From: Pedobacter sp. KBW06 | GTDB lineage: Bacteria > Bacteroidota > Bacteroidia > Sphingobacteriales > Sphingobacteriaceae | Assembly (NCBI RefSeq): GCF_003852525.1 | Contig: NZ_QAJL01000003.1 | Location: 776,321-840,320 of the forward strand | Direction: 5' to 3' | DNA: 64,000 nt | Shown here: positions 17,777 to 24,955 of the stretch, piece after piece | How positions within the stretch are numbered: the stretch's first letter is position 1 | Layout: each line of letters opens with the position of its first letter | Notes under the pieces: model-generated | Databases searched by the model: none | What the model was told of the DNA's origin: nothing | What the model saw: the letters and a program-made list of their open reading frames with translations, nothing else | Made by a program: the position numbers and the translations under genes

Positions 17777-17798
17777 GTATCTTGTTTAGATTCTAAGA

Positions 17799-17823
17799 CA
17801 AAGGTACCTCCCCCGATGGGGAA
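17799..17823 (-). promoter_or_regulatory. Predicted copA promoter with GC-rich dyad next to the -7 element
   Basis: On the minus strand TACCTTTG (17806-17799) matches the Bacteroidota -7 consensus TAnnTTTG exactly. Immediately upstream lies TTCCCCATCGGGGGA (17823-17809), containing a dyad TCCC(C) / (G)GGGA around a 4-nt centre. No good -33 TTTG element is visible, which suits a promoter that needs an activator. The dyad is a candidate site for the copper regulator. Confidence 0.5.
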
Positions 17824-17895
17824 CTATTTTATATCATTTCGGGAAAGATTTACATAATATCAGCGAAGCCAATAAAAGAACCGCCAGTATTGTCC

Positions 17896-18031
17896 TTCGA
17901 CTACAACAGTTAACTGGAACGTCCCATGGACGCCCCGGAGATGTGTCAGGAACGTCAAATCGCAGGCCTGGACGTTCCTGGTACGTTCCAGAGACGTTCC
18001 TGGTACGTTCCAGTTAACTGTTGTAGTCGAA
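17896..18031. repeat. 136-bp non-coding element with perfect 27-bp inverted ends and internal tandem repeat
   Basis: The left arm (17896-17922, starting TTCGACTACAACAGTTAACT) is the exact reverse complement of the right arm (18005-18031). Inside are two 22-bp tandem copies (17971-17992 and 17993-18014) differing at one base, and CAGGAACGTC at 17948-17957, which can pair with GACGTTCCTG at 17971 or 17993. The sequence GGAACGT or its complement occurs repeatedly. It therefore folds into a long nested hairpin. No transposase is adjacent and both strands lack a convincing gene. It could be a REP/MITE-like element or a structured RNA. Confidence 0.75.
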
Positions 18032-18213
18032 CAAGGGACGAAGGAGGACCGACCACTGTTAGCCCCATTCAAAGCAAATCCGGTAAAAACAACGTTACAT
18101 ACCCACAGGTAACAAACTGATAATTAATCAAATCGCCAAACATTTTTGAGGCTTCAATGGTTTATTAATTGCGCTTTCTGATTGAAATTCTGTTAGTTCT
18201 AATTATCAAGTCA

Positions 18214-18462
18214 ATGACAAAGATCAATATGTGTTTTGAGCACCAGGTTGCAGTAAAAGCTTTCTTTGTTAACAGAGATAAAATAAAGGATCCTGCAATC
18301 ATAAAGTACCTCAGGAGTGATCCTGATGGCATTTTGGAAATTCCATTAGATGGAATAAAAAAGGGAAAATGGAAGATGACCCTGGAATGGAATTATGAAG
18401 AAAAAGACTATTCCCTGGTGAAGAACATCGTCATACCTGTCCCCGAAAAGTCCGAACTTTAG
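18214..18462 (+). CDS. Small hypothetical protein, FixH/YtkA-like C-terminal fragment
   Basis: 82 aa from the ATG at 18214. The C-terminal half (ILEIPLDGIKKGKWKMTLEW, then YSLVKNIVIP) resembles the end of FixH or YtkA-like immunoglobulin-fold domains, in which a KGKWK strand is typical. Full FixH proteins are about 150 aa with an N-terminal membrane helix, so this would be a truncated copy; an in-frame hydrophobic stretch (FLIEILLVLIIKS) precedes the ATG after a possible TTG at 18169. It lies alone between the repeat element and the alginate regulator. It may be a remnant; similarity is from memory and weak. Confidence 0.4.
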   Translation: MTKINMCFEHQVAVKAFFVNRDKIKDPAIIKYLRSDPDGILEIPLDGIKKGKWKMTLEWNYEEKDYSLVKNIVIPVPEKSEL

Positions 18463-18532
18463 CCAGACCTGCAACCGCCCGCCTTTAATCCGGCCAGCAA
18501 AACCCCTCCTTTCCCCAGGGCTTCAAATAATT

Positions 18533-18562
18533 TTTGATTAATGATTTTATTTTATAGATTTG
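18533..18562 (+). promoter_or_regulatory. Promoter of the alginate-locus regulator
   Basis: TTTG at 18533-18536 and TAGATTTG at 18555-18562 match the Bacteroidota -33 (TTTG) and -7 (TAnnTTTG) elements with 18 bp between them. The ATG of the FadR/GntR gene is at 18596, giving a leader of about 27 nt. The -7 element overlaps the first operator. Confidence 0.65.
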
Positions 18563-18586
18563 GTAAACCAATAATTGGTAAACCAA
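18560..18586. promoter_or_regulatory. Two tandem uronate-type operators TTGGTAAACCAA
   Basis: Two identical 12-bp dyads TTGGT-AA-ACCAA lie at 18560-18571 and 18575-18586, centres 15 bp apart. Their arms match the TGGTnnACCA core bound by FadR-subfamily regulators such as ExuR/UxuR. The first covers the -7 element and the second the transcription start, a layout for repression by the regulator encoded 10 bp downstream. Confidence 0.7.
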
Positions 18587-18595
18587 ATATATCGT

Positions 18596-19333
18596 ATGAA
18601 ATCATTTATAGAAACGATCAGATCTATAGAGGTGGAGACTCCCGTAGATAAAATCATCGGGCAGCTGAAACAACTCATTACTTCCGGACAACTTCAGCCC
18701 GGAGATCGCCTTCCTGCCGAAAGACTGCTTGCAGAGAAGTTTGGTGTAGGCCGCAGTTATGTTCGTGAAGCCATCTTAAAACTCGAGTTCTACGGACTCC
18801 TGAAAACCAATCCCCAAAGTGGCACTTATGTTTCCGGTTTAAGCATCAAAGTTCTGGACAGCATCATTACTGACATTATAAAATTCAATAAAGAAGATTT
18901 TAACGCACTTCTGGAAGCCAGGTATTACCTCGAGCTGGATGCCGTAAAGCTTGCCGCAGAGCGAAGAACAGCTCAGGACCTGATTAACCTGAACGAGGCA
19001 TTGCTGGATTATGAAGCCAAAGTAAATGCCAGTCAGAATGCGGTGGAAGAAGACATGATCTTTCACATCTGCATTGCGAAGGCTTCCAAGAATTCGGTCA
19101 TAGAATCGATGATCCTCATTCTGATTCCTGACCTGATCAAAAGCATTGTAGAAAATAAGATCTGTGGAGATAACCGTGGCATTCTCGCCATTGAAGAACA
19201 CCGGAAAATATTAAAAGCAATACAGGACCAGGATATTGATGCTGCAGAGAATGCAGTTGCAGCACATTTAAATGATATGTTCCAGATTAGTAAAGCGGGA
19301 TTTGCCGCACAAAAAATTGTACATGGTAACTAA
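18596..19333 (+). CDS. FadR/GntR family regulator of the alginate locus
   Basis: 245 aa from the ATG at 18596. Residues about 12-75 are a GntR winged helix (VDKIIGQLKQLITSGQLQPGDRLPAERLLAEKFGVGRSYVREAILKLEFYGLL) and the rest is an all-helical FCD ligand domain (ARYYLELDAVKLAAERRT, EEDMIFHICIAKAS with the usual Asp/His metal and ligand residues, EEHRKILKAI). FCD regulators bind small carboxylates such as uronates or keto-deoxy sugars. Position at the head of the alginate genes, with two operators over its own promoter, suggests a repressor released by an alginate breakdown product such as KDG or DEH (inference). Confidence 0.9.
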   Translation: MKSFIETIRSIEVETPVDKIIGQLKQLITSGQLQPGDRLPAERLLAEKFGVGRSYVREAILKLEFYGLLKTNPQSGTYVSGLSIKVLDSIITDIIKFNKEDFNALLEARYYLELDAVKLAAERRTAQDLINLNEALLDYEAKVNASQNAVEEDMIFHICIAKASKNSVIESMILILIPDLIKSIVENKICGDNRGILAIEEHRKILKAIQDQDIDAAENAVAAHLNDMFQISKAGFAAQKIVHGN

Positions 19334-19391
19334 ATAAAGACGCCCTCAAAAAATGGCATAAGCCCTAAATTTTAATCTTCTTAAAATCGTT

Positions 19392-21527
19392 ATGAACTAC
19401 TTAAAAAAGTGGGTATGGGGCGCTATTTGCCTTTTTTTAACCCTTCCTTCCTTCTCGCAGGAGCATCCATCCATCATGCTCAGCAAGCAAAATACAGAAG
19501 CGCTAAGAAAAGGTGTACAGACCTATCCCCTGCTTAAAAAGTCCTGGAAGAAGGTAAAATCCGATGCCGACAAAGCCATCCTGGAATCCATTGAGGTGCC
19601 TGTGCCTAAGGATGCCGGAGGTGGACGGAGCCATGAGCAGCATAAAAAGAACTATATCAGTATGCTGAATTGCGGAATTGCCTACCAGATTTCAGGTGAA
19701 AAAAAATATGCTGCTTATATCGAGCAGATGTTGTTAAAATATGCCGCGGAGTACCAAAAATGGCCCTTACACCCCAAACGAAAAGAAGGCCACCAGGGCG
19801 GAAGGATTTTCTGGCAAAGCCTCAATGACTTTGTCTGGCAGGTGTACACCATACAGGCCTACGACCTCGCCCATGATGCCATCTCTGCAGGTAACAGAAA
19901 AACCATAGAATCCGGTTTATTTGAGCCTATCCTCAAGTTTTTCACGGTAGATTGTGCAGAAACCTTCAACAAAATCCATAACCATGCCACCTGGGACGTG
20001 GCCGCAGTAGGAATGACCGGATACGTCATCAATAAACCGGACTATGTGCAGATGGCTTTGAAAGGTTCTGCAAAAGACGGAAAAACAGGTTACCTCGCAC
20101 AAATTGACCAGCTCTTCTCTCCCGACGGATACTATACTGAAGGACCTTATTACCAGAGATATGCACTTCTTCCTTTCGTCATCTTTGCTAAAACCATCAA
20201 TAACTATCAGCCGGAATTAAAAATATTTCAGTATCGCGACCAGCTACTCTCCAAAGCCATTCAGACTTCATTACAACTGACCTATACTGATGGAACCTTC
20301 TTCCCCATAAACGACGCCGTCAAAGGTAAAACCTACGAATCTTCGGAGCTCGTATATGGGGTAGACATTGCCTATGCGGATATTAAAGCCTCAGCCGAAC
20401 TTTTAGACATTGCAGAGAAACAAGGCGAAGTGGTGGTTTCCGATGCAGGGTTAAAAATTGCCAAAGACCTTAGCGAAGGAAAATCCAAACCATTTGTCTA
20501 CCAAAGTCAGCTGATCAAAGACGGTGCTTCCGGCAACGAAGGCGGCCTGGGAATCCTGAGGTCAGGCAGTAACGAAGACCAGCAGGCTGTGCTCATTAAA
20601 GCTGCTTCACAGGGAATGGGACACGGACATTTCGATCGTCTGAACCTTCTATATTACGATAATGGGGTCGAAGTATTTCCGGACTATGGCTCTGCAAGGT
20701 TCATCAACATCGAATCTAAAAAGGGTGGTGACTACCTTCCTGAAAACAAAACATGGGCAAAACAAACCATCGCCCACAATACCTTAACAGTTGACCAAAC
20801 TTCCAATTTCAAGGCCAATGCAGACCTTGCCCAGCAAAGCTCAGGACAGGTCAGCTATTTTAAAGCCGATAAAGACCTGCAGGTCTTTAGTGCCAGAGAA
20901 AGCAATGCCTATCCCGGAGTGGAAATGAGCAGAACCACTGCTTTATTAAAAGTTAAAGAGCTTAAAAAACCTTTACTGATCGATATCTTTCGGGTAAATT
21001 CAGAAAAAGCACATCAATATGACCTTCCTTTTTGGTACAAGGGAAATCTGGTAGATGTTGCTCCAAAAATCAGGAACTATACCGATCAGCTAAAACCACT
21101 GGGCAGTAAATATGGATATGAACACCTCTGGTTAAATGCAGAACAGGCTGTTCCTGAAAAAAGCGGATACCTCAGCATCTTAAACAACAAACGCTTTTAC
21201 ACGGTTCATTTCGCAACAAATGCCCCTCTAAATTTAAAATTTGTCTCCCTTGGGGCCAATGATCCGGATTCCAATCTGCTGGAAAGCAAAGCCTTTCTGC
21301 TTTCTTCTTCCGACAGTAAAGATCAGCTCTTTTTCAGCATCACGGAAAGCCATGGACAAACCAATTCTGTGAGCGAAACCACTACCGGAGCCAACAGTAT
21401 GATCAGCGATCTGAAGATCATTACAAGCGATCCGAATCAGGCTTCCTTTTCTTTTAAAGTCAAAGGAAAAACTTATCAGTACCAGATCAATTACAACAGC
21501 AAAGAAAACTTCATAAAAATTAACTAA
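19392..21527 (+). CDS. Oligoalginate lyase, polysaccharide lyase family 17
   Basis: 711 aa with signal peptide (CLFLTLPSFSQE). An (alpha/alpha) toroid domain is followed by a heparinase II/III-like beta-sheet domain. By comparison with Alg17C of Saccharophagus, the catalytic residues are present: N197-H198 (IHNHATW), Tyr at 253/254 (EGPYYQRY) and H413 (GHGHFDRLN). PL17 enzymes act exolytically on alginate oligosaccharides and release the unsaturated monouronate that opens to DEH. The signal peptide places it in the periplasm, where SusCD-imported oligomers arrive. It is the first catabolic gene after the regulator. Confidence 0.92.
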   Translation: MNYLKKWVWGAICLFLTLPSFSQEHPSIMLSKQNTEALRKGVQTYPLLKKSWKKVKSDADKAILESIEVPVPKDAGGGRSHEQHKKNYISMLNCGIAYQISGEKKYAAYIEQMLLKYAAEYQKWPLHPKRKEGHQGGRIFWQSLNDFVWQVYTIQAYDLAHDAISAGNRKTIESGLFEPILKFFTVDCAETFNKIHNHATWDVAAVGMTGYVINKPDYVQMALKGSAKDGKTGYLAQIDQLFSPDGYYTEGPYYQRYALLPFVIFAKTINNYQPELKIFQYRDQLLSKAIQTSLQLTYTDGTFFPINDAVKGKTYESSELVYGVDIAYADIKASAELLDIAEKQGEVVVSDAGLKIAKDLSEGKSKPFVYQSQLIKDGASGNEGGLGILRSGSNEDQQAVLIKAASQGMGHGHFDRLNLLYYDNGVEVFPDYGSARFINIESKKGGDYLPENKTWAKQTIAHNTLTVDQTSNFKANADLAQQSSGQVSYFKADKDLQVFSARESNAYPGVEMSRTTALLKVKELKKPLLIDIFRVNSEKAHQYDLPFWYKGNLVDVAPKIRNYTDQLKPLGSKYGYEHLWLNAEQAVPEKSGYLSILNNKRFYTVHFATNAPLNLKFVSLGANDPDSNLLESKAFLLSSSDSKDQLFFSITESHGQTNSVSETTTGANSMISDLKIITSDPNQASFSFKVKGKTYQYQINYNSKENFIKIN

Positions 21528-21532
21528 TCAAT

Positions 21533-21868
21533 ATGATACAGAGCAATTTATTTCAAATAGAAGAACAGGTGGAATGGCAGGACCTAAAGAACGGGGTCAA
21601 AAGACAAGTTTACGGGTACGACGATAAGATCATGTTGGTGAAAGCAAAATTTGAGGCGGAAGCCATCGGAGTCCTTCATGAACACCACCATTCGCAGGTA
21701 ACCTATGTAGATAGCGGCGTGTTTGAAATGAGGATCGGTGAAGAGAAAAGAATCCTGAAAAAAGGAGATGGCTTTTACGCTCCTCCACATGAGATTCACG
21801 GTTGTGTATGCCTTGAGCCAGGGATCCTTATCGATGTGTTCTCCCCTCACCGTGAAGATTTCTTGTAA
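21533..21868 (+). CDS. kdgF: KdgF-type cupin (ring opening of unsaturated uronates)
   Basis: 111 aa single-domain cupin. Metal ligands are visible as H49, H51 and Q55 (LHEHHHSQVTYVDSG) and H89 in PPHEIHG, with the conserved ending LIDVFSPHREDFL. KdgF accelerates conversion of the 4,5-unsaturated monouronate from lyases to the linear keto form that becomes DEH. It starts 5 bp after the PL17 stop and has no signal peptide. The gene order PL17-kdgF-transporter-reductase matches alginate utilisation clusters. Confidence 0.9.
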   Translation: MIQSNLFQIEEQVEWQDLKNGVKRQVYGYDDKIMLVKAKFEAEAIGVLHEHHHSQVTYVDSGVFEMRIGEEKRILKKGDGFYAPPHEIHGCVCLEPGILIDVFSPHREDFL

Positions 21869-21885
21869 ACCTAAAAACCATTCTA

Positions 21886-22767
21886 ATGAAAAAACTCATG
21901 ATACTCTGCGCTTTGCTATGGACCACGATCGGCCTTAGCGCACAAGACACTACTACCGTTAAAAAAGTACAATATCCTAAAGGCTTCAGCGAGCAGCTCA
22001 ATGTTGTGTATACCAAAGTAAATGGCTGGGAAGGAAAACTGGATTTATACCTGCCTCCAACAGGAGGAACAGCTTCCCCTTTAATCATCAACATTCATGG
22101 CGGAGGCTGGAATAAAGGAACCAAAGAATCACAGGGCGGTTTCAGTGCCTTCTTTAAAAAAGGTTATGCGGTAGCCAATATTGAGTATCGCCTTACCGGA
22201 GCAGCAACTGCTCCTGCGGCGATAGAAGATACGCGCTGCGCTTTAATCTACTTGATCAGGAATGCGAAAACCTTAAATATTGATGTCAGTAAAATTGTCA
22301 TCATGGGTGCCTCCGCTGGCGGACACCTGGCTTTAATGGGAGGTTTAATGGAAAACAATCCCCTTTTTGATGGCAATTGCAAAGGAACAGAAAACATCAA
22401 AGTAGCCGCCATTATTGATAAATATGGCATTACCGATGTCTGGGATTGGGGCTATGGCAAGTTAAAGACCAGCAAATCGGCAACCAGCTGGTTAGGTGCA
22501 AAAGCAACAGATAAAGACTTTGCCAAATCTGTATCTCCCCTTTATCAGGTGAAGAAAAGCAGTCCGCCTGTATTTATCGTGCATGGCGATGCCGATCCAA
22601 CGGTTCCTTATGAGCAATCTGTTGCCCTGAAAGCAAAGCTCGACGAAATGGGGGTTAAAAATGAATTCATTACCGTAAAAGGTGGCTTACACGGAAAATT
22701 CCCTGCAGAAGAGAATGCAATGGTCAATGCCAAGATCATGGAATTCCTGAAAGGACTGGGACTATGA
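21886..22767 (+). CDS. Secreted alpha/beta hydrolase, putative carbohydrate esterase
   Basis: 293 aa with signal peptide (MKKLMILCALLWTTIGLSAQ). The oxyanion motif is HGGGW (71-75), the nucleophile S143 lies in GASAGGH, the acid is in HGDADPTVPYEQ (about D235/D237) and the His is H269 in GGLHG, giving a complete BD-FAE/acetylxylan-esterase-like triad. Its stop overlaps the MFS gene by 4 bp, so it is part of the alginate operon. A role in removing acetyl groups from acetylated alginate fits the context but is not shown; other ester substrates are possible. Confidence 0.85.
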   Translation: MKKLMILCALLWTTIGLSAQDTTTVKKVQYPKGFSEQLNVVYTKVNGWEGKLDLYLPPTGGTASPLIINIHGGGWNKGTKESQGGFSAFFKKGYAVANIEYRLTGAATAPAAIEDTRCALIYLIRNAKTLNIDVSKIVIMGASAGGHLALMGGLMENNPLFDGNCKGTENIKVAAIIDKYGITDVWDWGYGKLKTSKSATSWLGAKATDKDFAKSVSPLYQVKKSSPPVFIVHGDADPTVPYEQSVALKAKLDEMGVKNEFITVKGGLHGKFPAEENAMVNAKIMEFLKGLGL

Positions 22768-24050
22768 AGATCAAAGGATTACGGTGGTACATTGTAGCGC
22801 TGATTGCCCTGGCAACAGTGATCAACTATATCGACAGAAGTGCCATCAATATCATGTGGCCCTACATTTACAAGGAATTTGGGATTGCGGATGCCGACAA
22901 TAAAAATGCGCTTGCACTGATCACGACCTTCTTTATGATCGCTTATGCTTTGGGTCAAACCTTTACCGGTAAACTCATGGATGCTGTAGGTACCCGACTG
23001 GGGATGACCATTTCGATCATCGGATGGAGCATCTCCATTGCCCTGCATTCTTTTGCAAGGTCGCTGATGTCTTTTAACATCTTCCGCTTTATGCTGGGTT
23101 TTTCCGAAGCGGGCAACTGGCCCGGAGCAACCAAGAGCAATGCAGAATGGTTTCCGGCAAAAGAAAGGGCCATTGCACAAGGGATCTTTGGCGCCGGTGC
23201 ATCACTGGGATCGGTGGTTTCCGCCCCCATCATTGCTTTTCTGTACATCGTTTTCGGCTGGAAAATGACCTTCGTCCTCATTGCGGCCTTAGGTCTGATC
23301 TGGATCATCCCCTGGCTGATCATCAATAAGGCGGCTCCAGAAAAACATCCATGGCTGACAGAAAAAGAAAGAAACTATATCCTCGATACGGATCCGGAAA
23401 GCAACAGTTCTGTAGAAGTCGTGCCTGTACTGAGCTGGAGGGAATTGTTGAAATTCAGAAATACCTGGGGCATCATTATGGCCAGGTTCTTTATCGACCC
23501 GGTATGGTGGCTGTTTGTGACCTGGTTGCCCACCTTTCTGAAAGAACAGTTCCTGTTCGATATTAAACAGATCGGTGCCTTTACCTGGCTACCCTACCTG
23601 TTTGCCGCAATCGGCAGTCTGCTGGGTGGTTACCATTCTTCCTGGCAGGTGAAACGGGGAGTTGATGCGGTTAAAGCAAGAAAAAATTCTGTGGCACTGG
23701 GCTGCGGCATTATGCTGGTTTCCCTAATTGCCATTGTTTATCTGCTGGACGGACTGAAATCTACACCCGTCCTGGCCATGGTGCTGATTGGGACTACCCT
23801 TTTCGGTTTTCAATTCCTGATCGGCAACCTTCAAACTTTACCCAGCGACTATTTCAACGGGAAAAATGTGGGCACTGTTGCCGGCATGGGCGGTACCGCA
23901 GCAGTAGTGGGAACCCTGATCACCACCTGGGCAGTACCCGCAATGACGAAAACGAGTTACGTCTCTTTCTTCGTCCTGGCTGCAGTCCTGGTTCCCGTTA
24001 CCTGGATCTGCATCAAATACATTACTTCTAAAAAAATCATTCATTCATAA
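22764..24050 (+). CDS. MFS hexuronate transporter (anion:cation symporter family)
   Basis: 428 aa with 12 predicted helices. The opening MKIKGLRWYIVALIALATVINYIDRSAINIMWP and helix 4 region GFSEAGNWPGATKSNAEWFPAKERAIAQGIFGAG are signatures of the ACS family (ExuT, GudP). It most likely imports the unsaturated uronate or DEH produced by PL17 and KdgF across the inner membrane with protons. It overlaps the upstream esterase gene by 4 bp and precedes the reductase gene by 10 bp. Confidence 0.88.
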   Translation: MKIKGLRWYIVALIALATVINYIDRSAINIMWPYIYKEFGIADADNKNALALITTFFMIAYALGQTFTGKLMDAVGTRLGMTISIIGWSISIALHSFARSLMSFNIFRFMLGFSEAGNWPGATKSNAEWFPAKERAIAQGIFGAGASLGSVVSAPIIAFLYIVFGWKMTFVLIAALGLIWIIPWLIINKAAPEKHPWLTEKERNYILDTDPESNSSVEVVPVLSWRELLKFRNTWGIIMARFFIDPVWWLFVTWLPTFLKEQFLFDIKQIGAFTWLPYLFAAIGSLLGGYHSSWQVKRGVDAVKARKNSVALGCGIMLVSLIAIVYLLDGLKSTPVLAMVLIGTTLFGFQFLIGNLQTLPSDYFNGKNVGTVAGMGGTAAVVGTLITTWAVPAMTKTSYVSFFVLAAVLVPVTWICIKYITSKKIIHS

Positions 24051-24060
24051 ATATTTTAAT

Positions 24061-24813
24061 ATGCGTTTAAAAAATAAAGTGGCAATTGTAACCGGTGGTT
24101 CAAGAGATATCGGAAGAGCTGTTTCCTTACAGCTGGCAGCAGAAGGGGCCAAAGTGGTGATCAATTACCTGAGCAACCTGGCCAATGCAGAAGAGACGTT
24201 AAATCTGATTAAAGAAAATGGCGGAGAAGCCATCATCGTAAAAGGTGATGTGACAAAATCTGCAGAGGTGACCCAACTGATCGAACAGGCAAGGACTGCC
24301 TTTGGCGGGGAAATCCACATTCTGGTAAATGTTGCCGGAGGAATGGTGGCCAGAAAACCAACCGCAGAACTGGATGAAGATTTCTGGGATGCAGTGATGG
24401 ACCTCAACCTTAAAAGTGTGTATCTCGTGAGCAAAGCGACAATTCCTTACATGGGTTCCGGAGCTTCCATTATCAACTTATCTTCCCTTGCAGGAAGAGA
24501 TGGCGGCGGACCAGGTGCAAGTGCTTATGCAACAGCTAAAGGTGGGGTAACGACCTATACCAGGGCACTGGCCAAGGAGCTTGGCCCGAAGAACATTCGC
24601 GTAAATGCAGTTTTACCAGGTATGATCGCAACCACTTTTCACGATACTTTCAGTAAACCTGAAGTGCGGGTAAATGTGGCCAATGCGACTTTACTGAAAA
24701 GAGAAGGACAAGCCTCAGAAGTGGCAGACCTGATTGTGTACCTGGCATCAGACCAGGCCACTTACATCACCGGAACAAATATAGACATCAATGGCGGTTT
24801 AAATTTTTCTTAA
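24061..24813 (+). CDS. SDR family oxidoreductase, probable DEH reductase
   Basis: 250 aa classical SDR. The nucleotide motif is TGGSRDIG (11-18), NVAG replaces NNAG at 90-93, and the catalytic residues are S141/S142, Y156 and K160 (YATAK). The end ITGTNIDINGGLNFS is standard. In alginate loci this position is held by the NAD(P)H-dependent reductase converting 4-deoxy-L-erythro-5-hexoseulose uronate to 2-keto-3-deoxygluconate, here inferred from context. It is the last gene before a terminator. Confidence 0.85.
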   Translation: MRLKNKVAIVTGGSRDIGRAVSLQLAAEGAKVVINYLSNLANAEETLNLIKENGGEAIIVKGDVTKSAEVTQLIEQARTAFGGEIHILVNVAGGMVARKPTAELDEDFWDAVMDLNLKSVYLVSKATIPYMGSGASIINLSSLAGRDGGGPGASAYATAKGGVTTYTRALAKELGPKNIRVNAVLPGMIATTFHDTFSKPEVRVNVANATLLKREGQASEVADLIVYLASDQATYITGTNIDINGGLNFS

Positions 24814-24825
24814 ACCGGAAACACC

Positions 24826-24851
24826 ATGCGGGAAGCTCCGGCTTCCCGTAT
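24826..24851 (+). terminator. Rho-independent terminator after the alginate catabolic operon
   Basis: The stem ATGCGGGAAGC / GCTTCCCGTAT (24826-24836 with 24841-24851, one G-T pair, loop TCCG) starts 13 bp after the reductase stop and is followed by TTT. It separates the catabolic operon from the SusCD-lyase operon. Confidence 0.75.
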
Positions 24852-24955
24852 TTAACCAATACTGGCTTTACACTGTTACAAAAAAGCTGCTTTCTACCGT
24901 AAATGGGGATTTTACCAAGTAGATACAACCTGAACCAAATATAAATTAACCAGAT

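Noticed and set aside
17860..18120. Reading frames of 64 and 70 codons on both strands across the inverted repeat
   Set aside because: They follow from the symmetric repeat sequence, have no homology or plausible start context, and the repeat explains the open frames.
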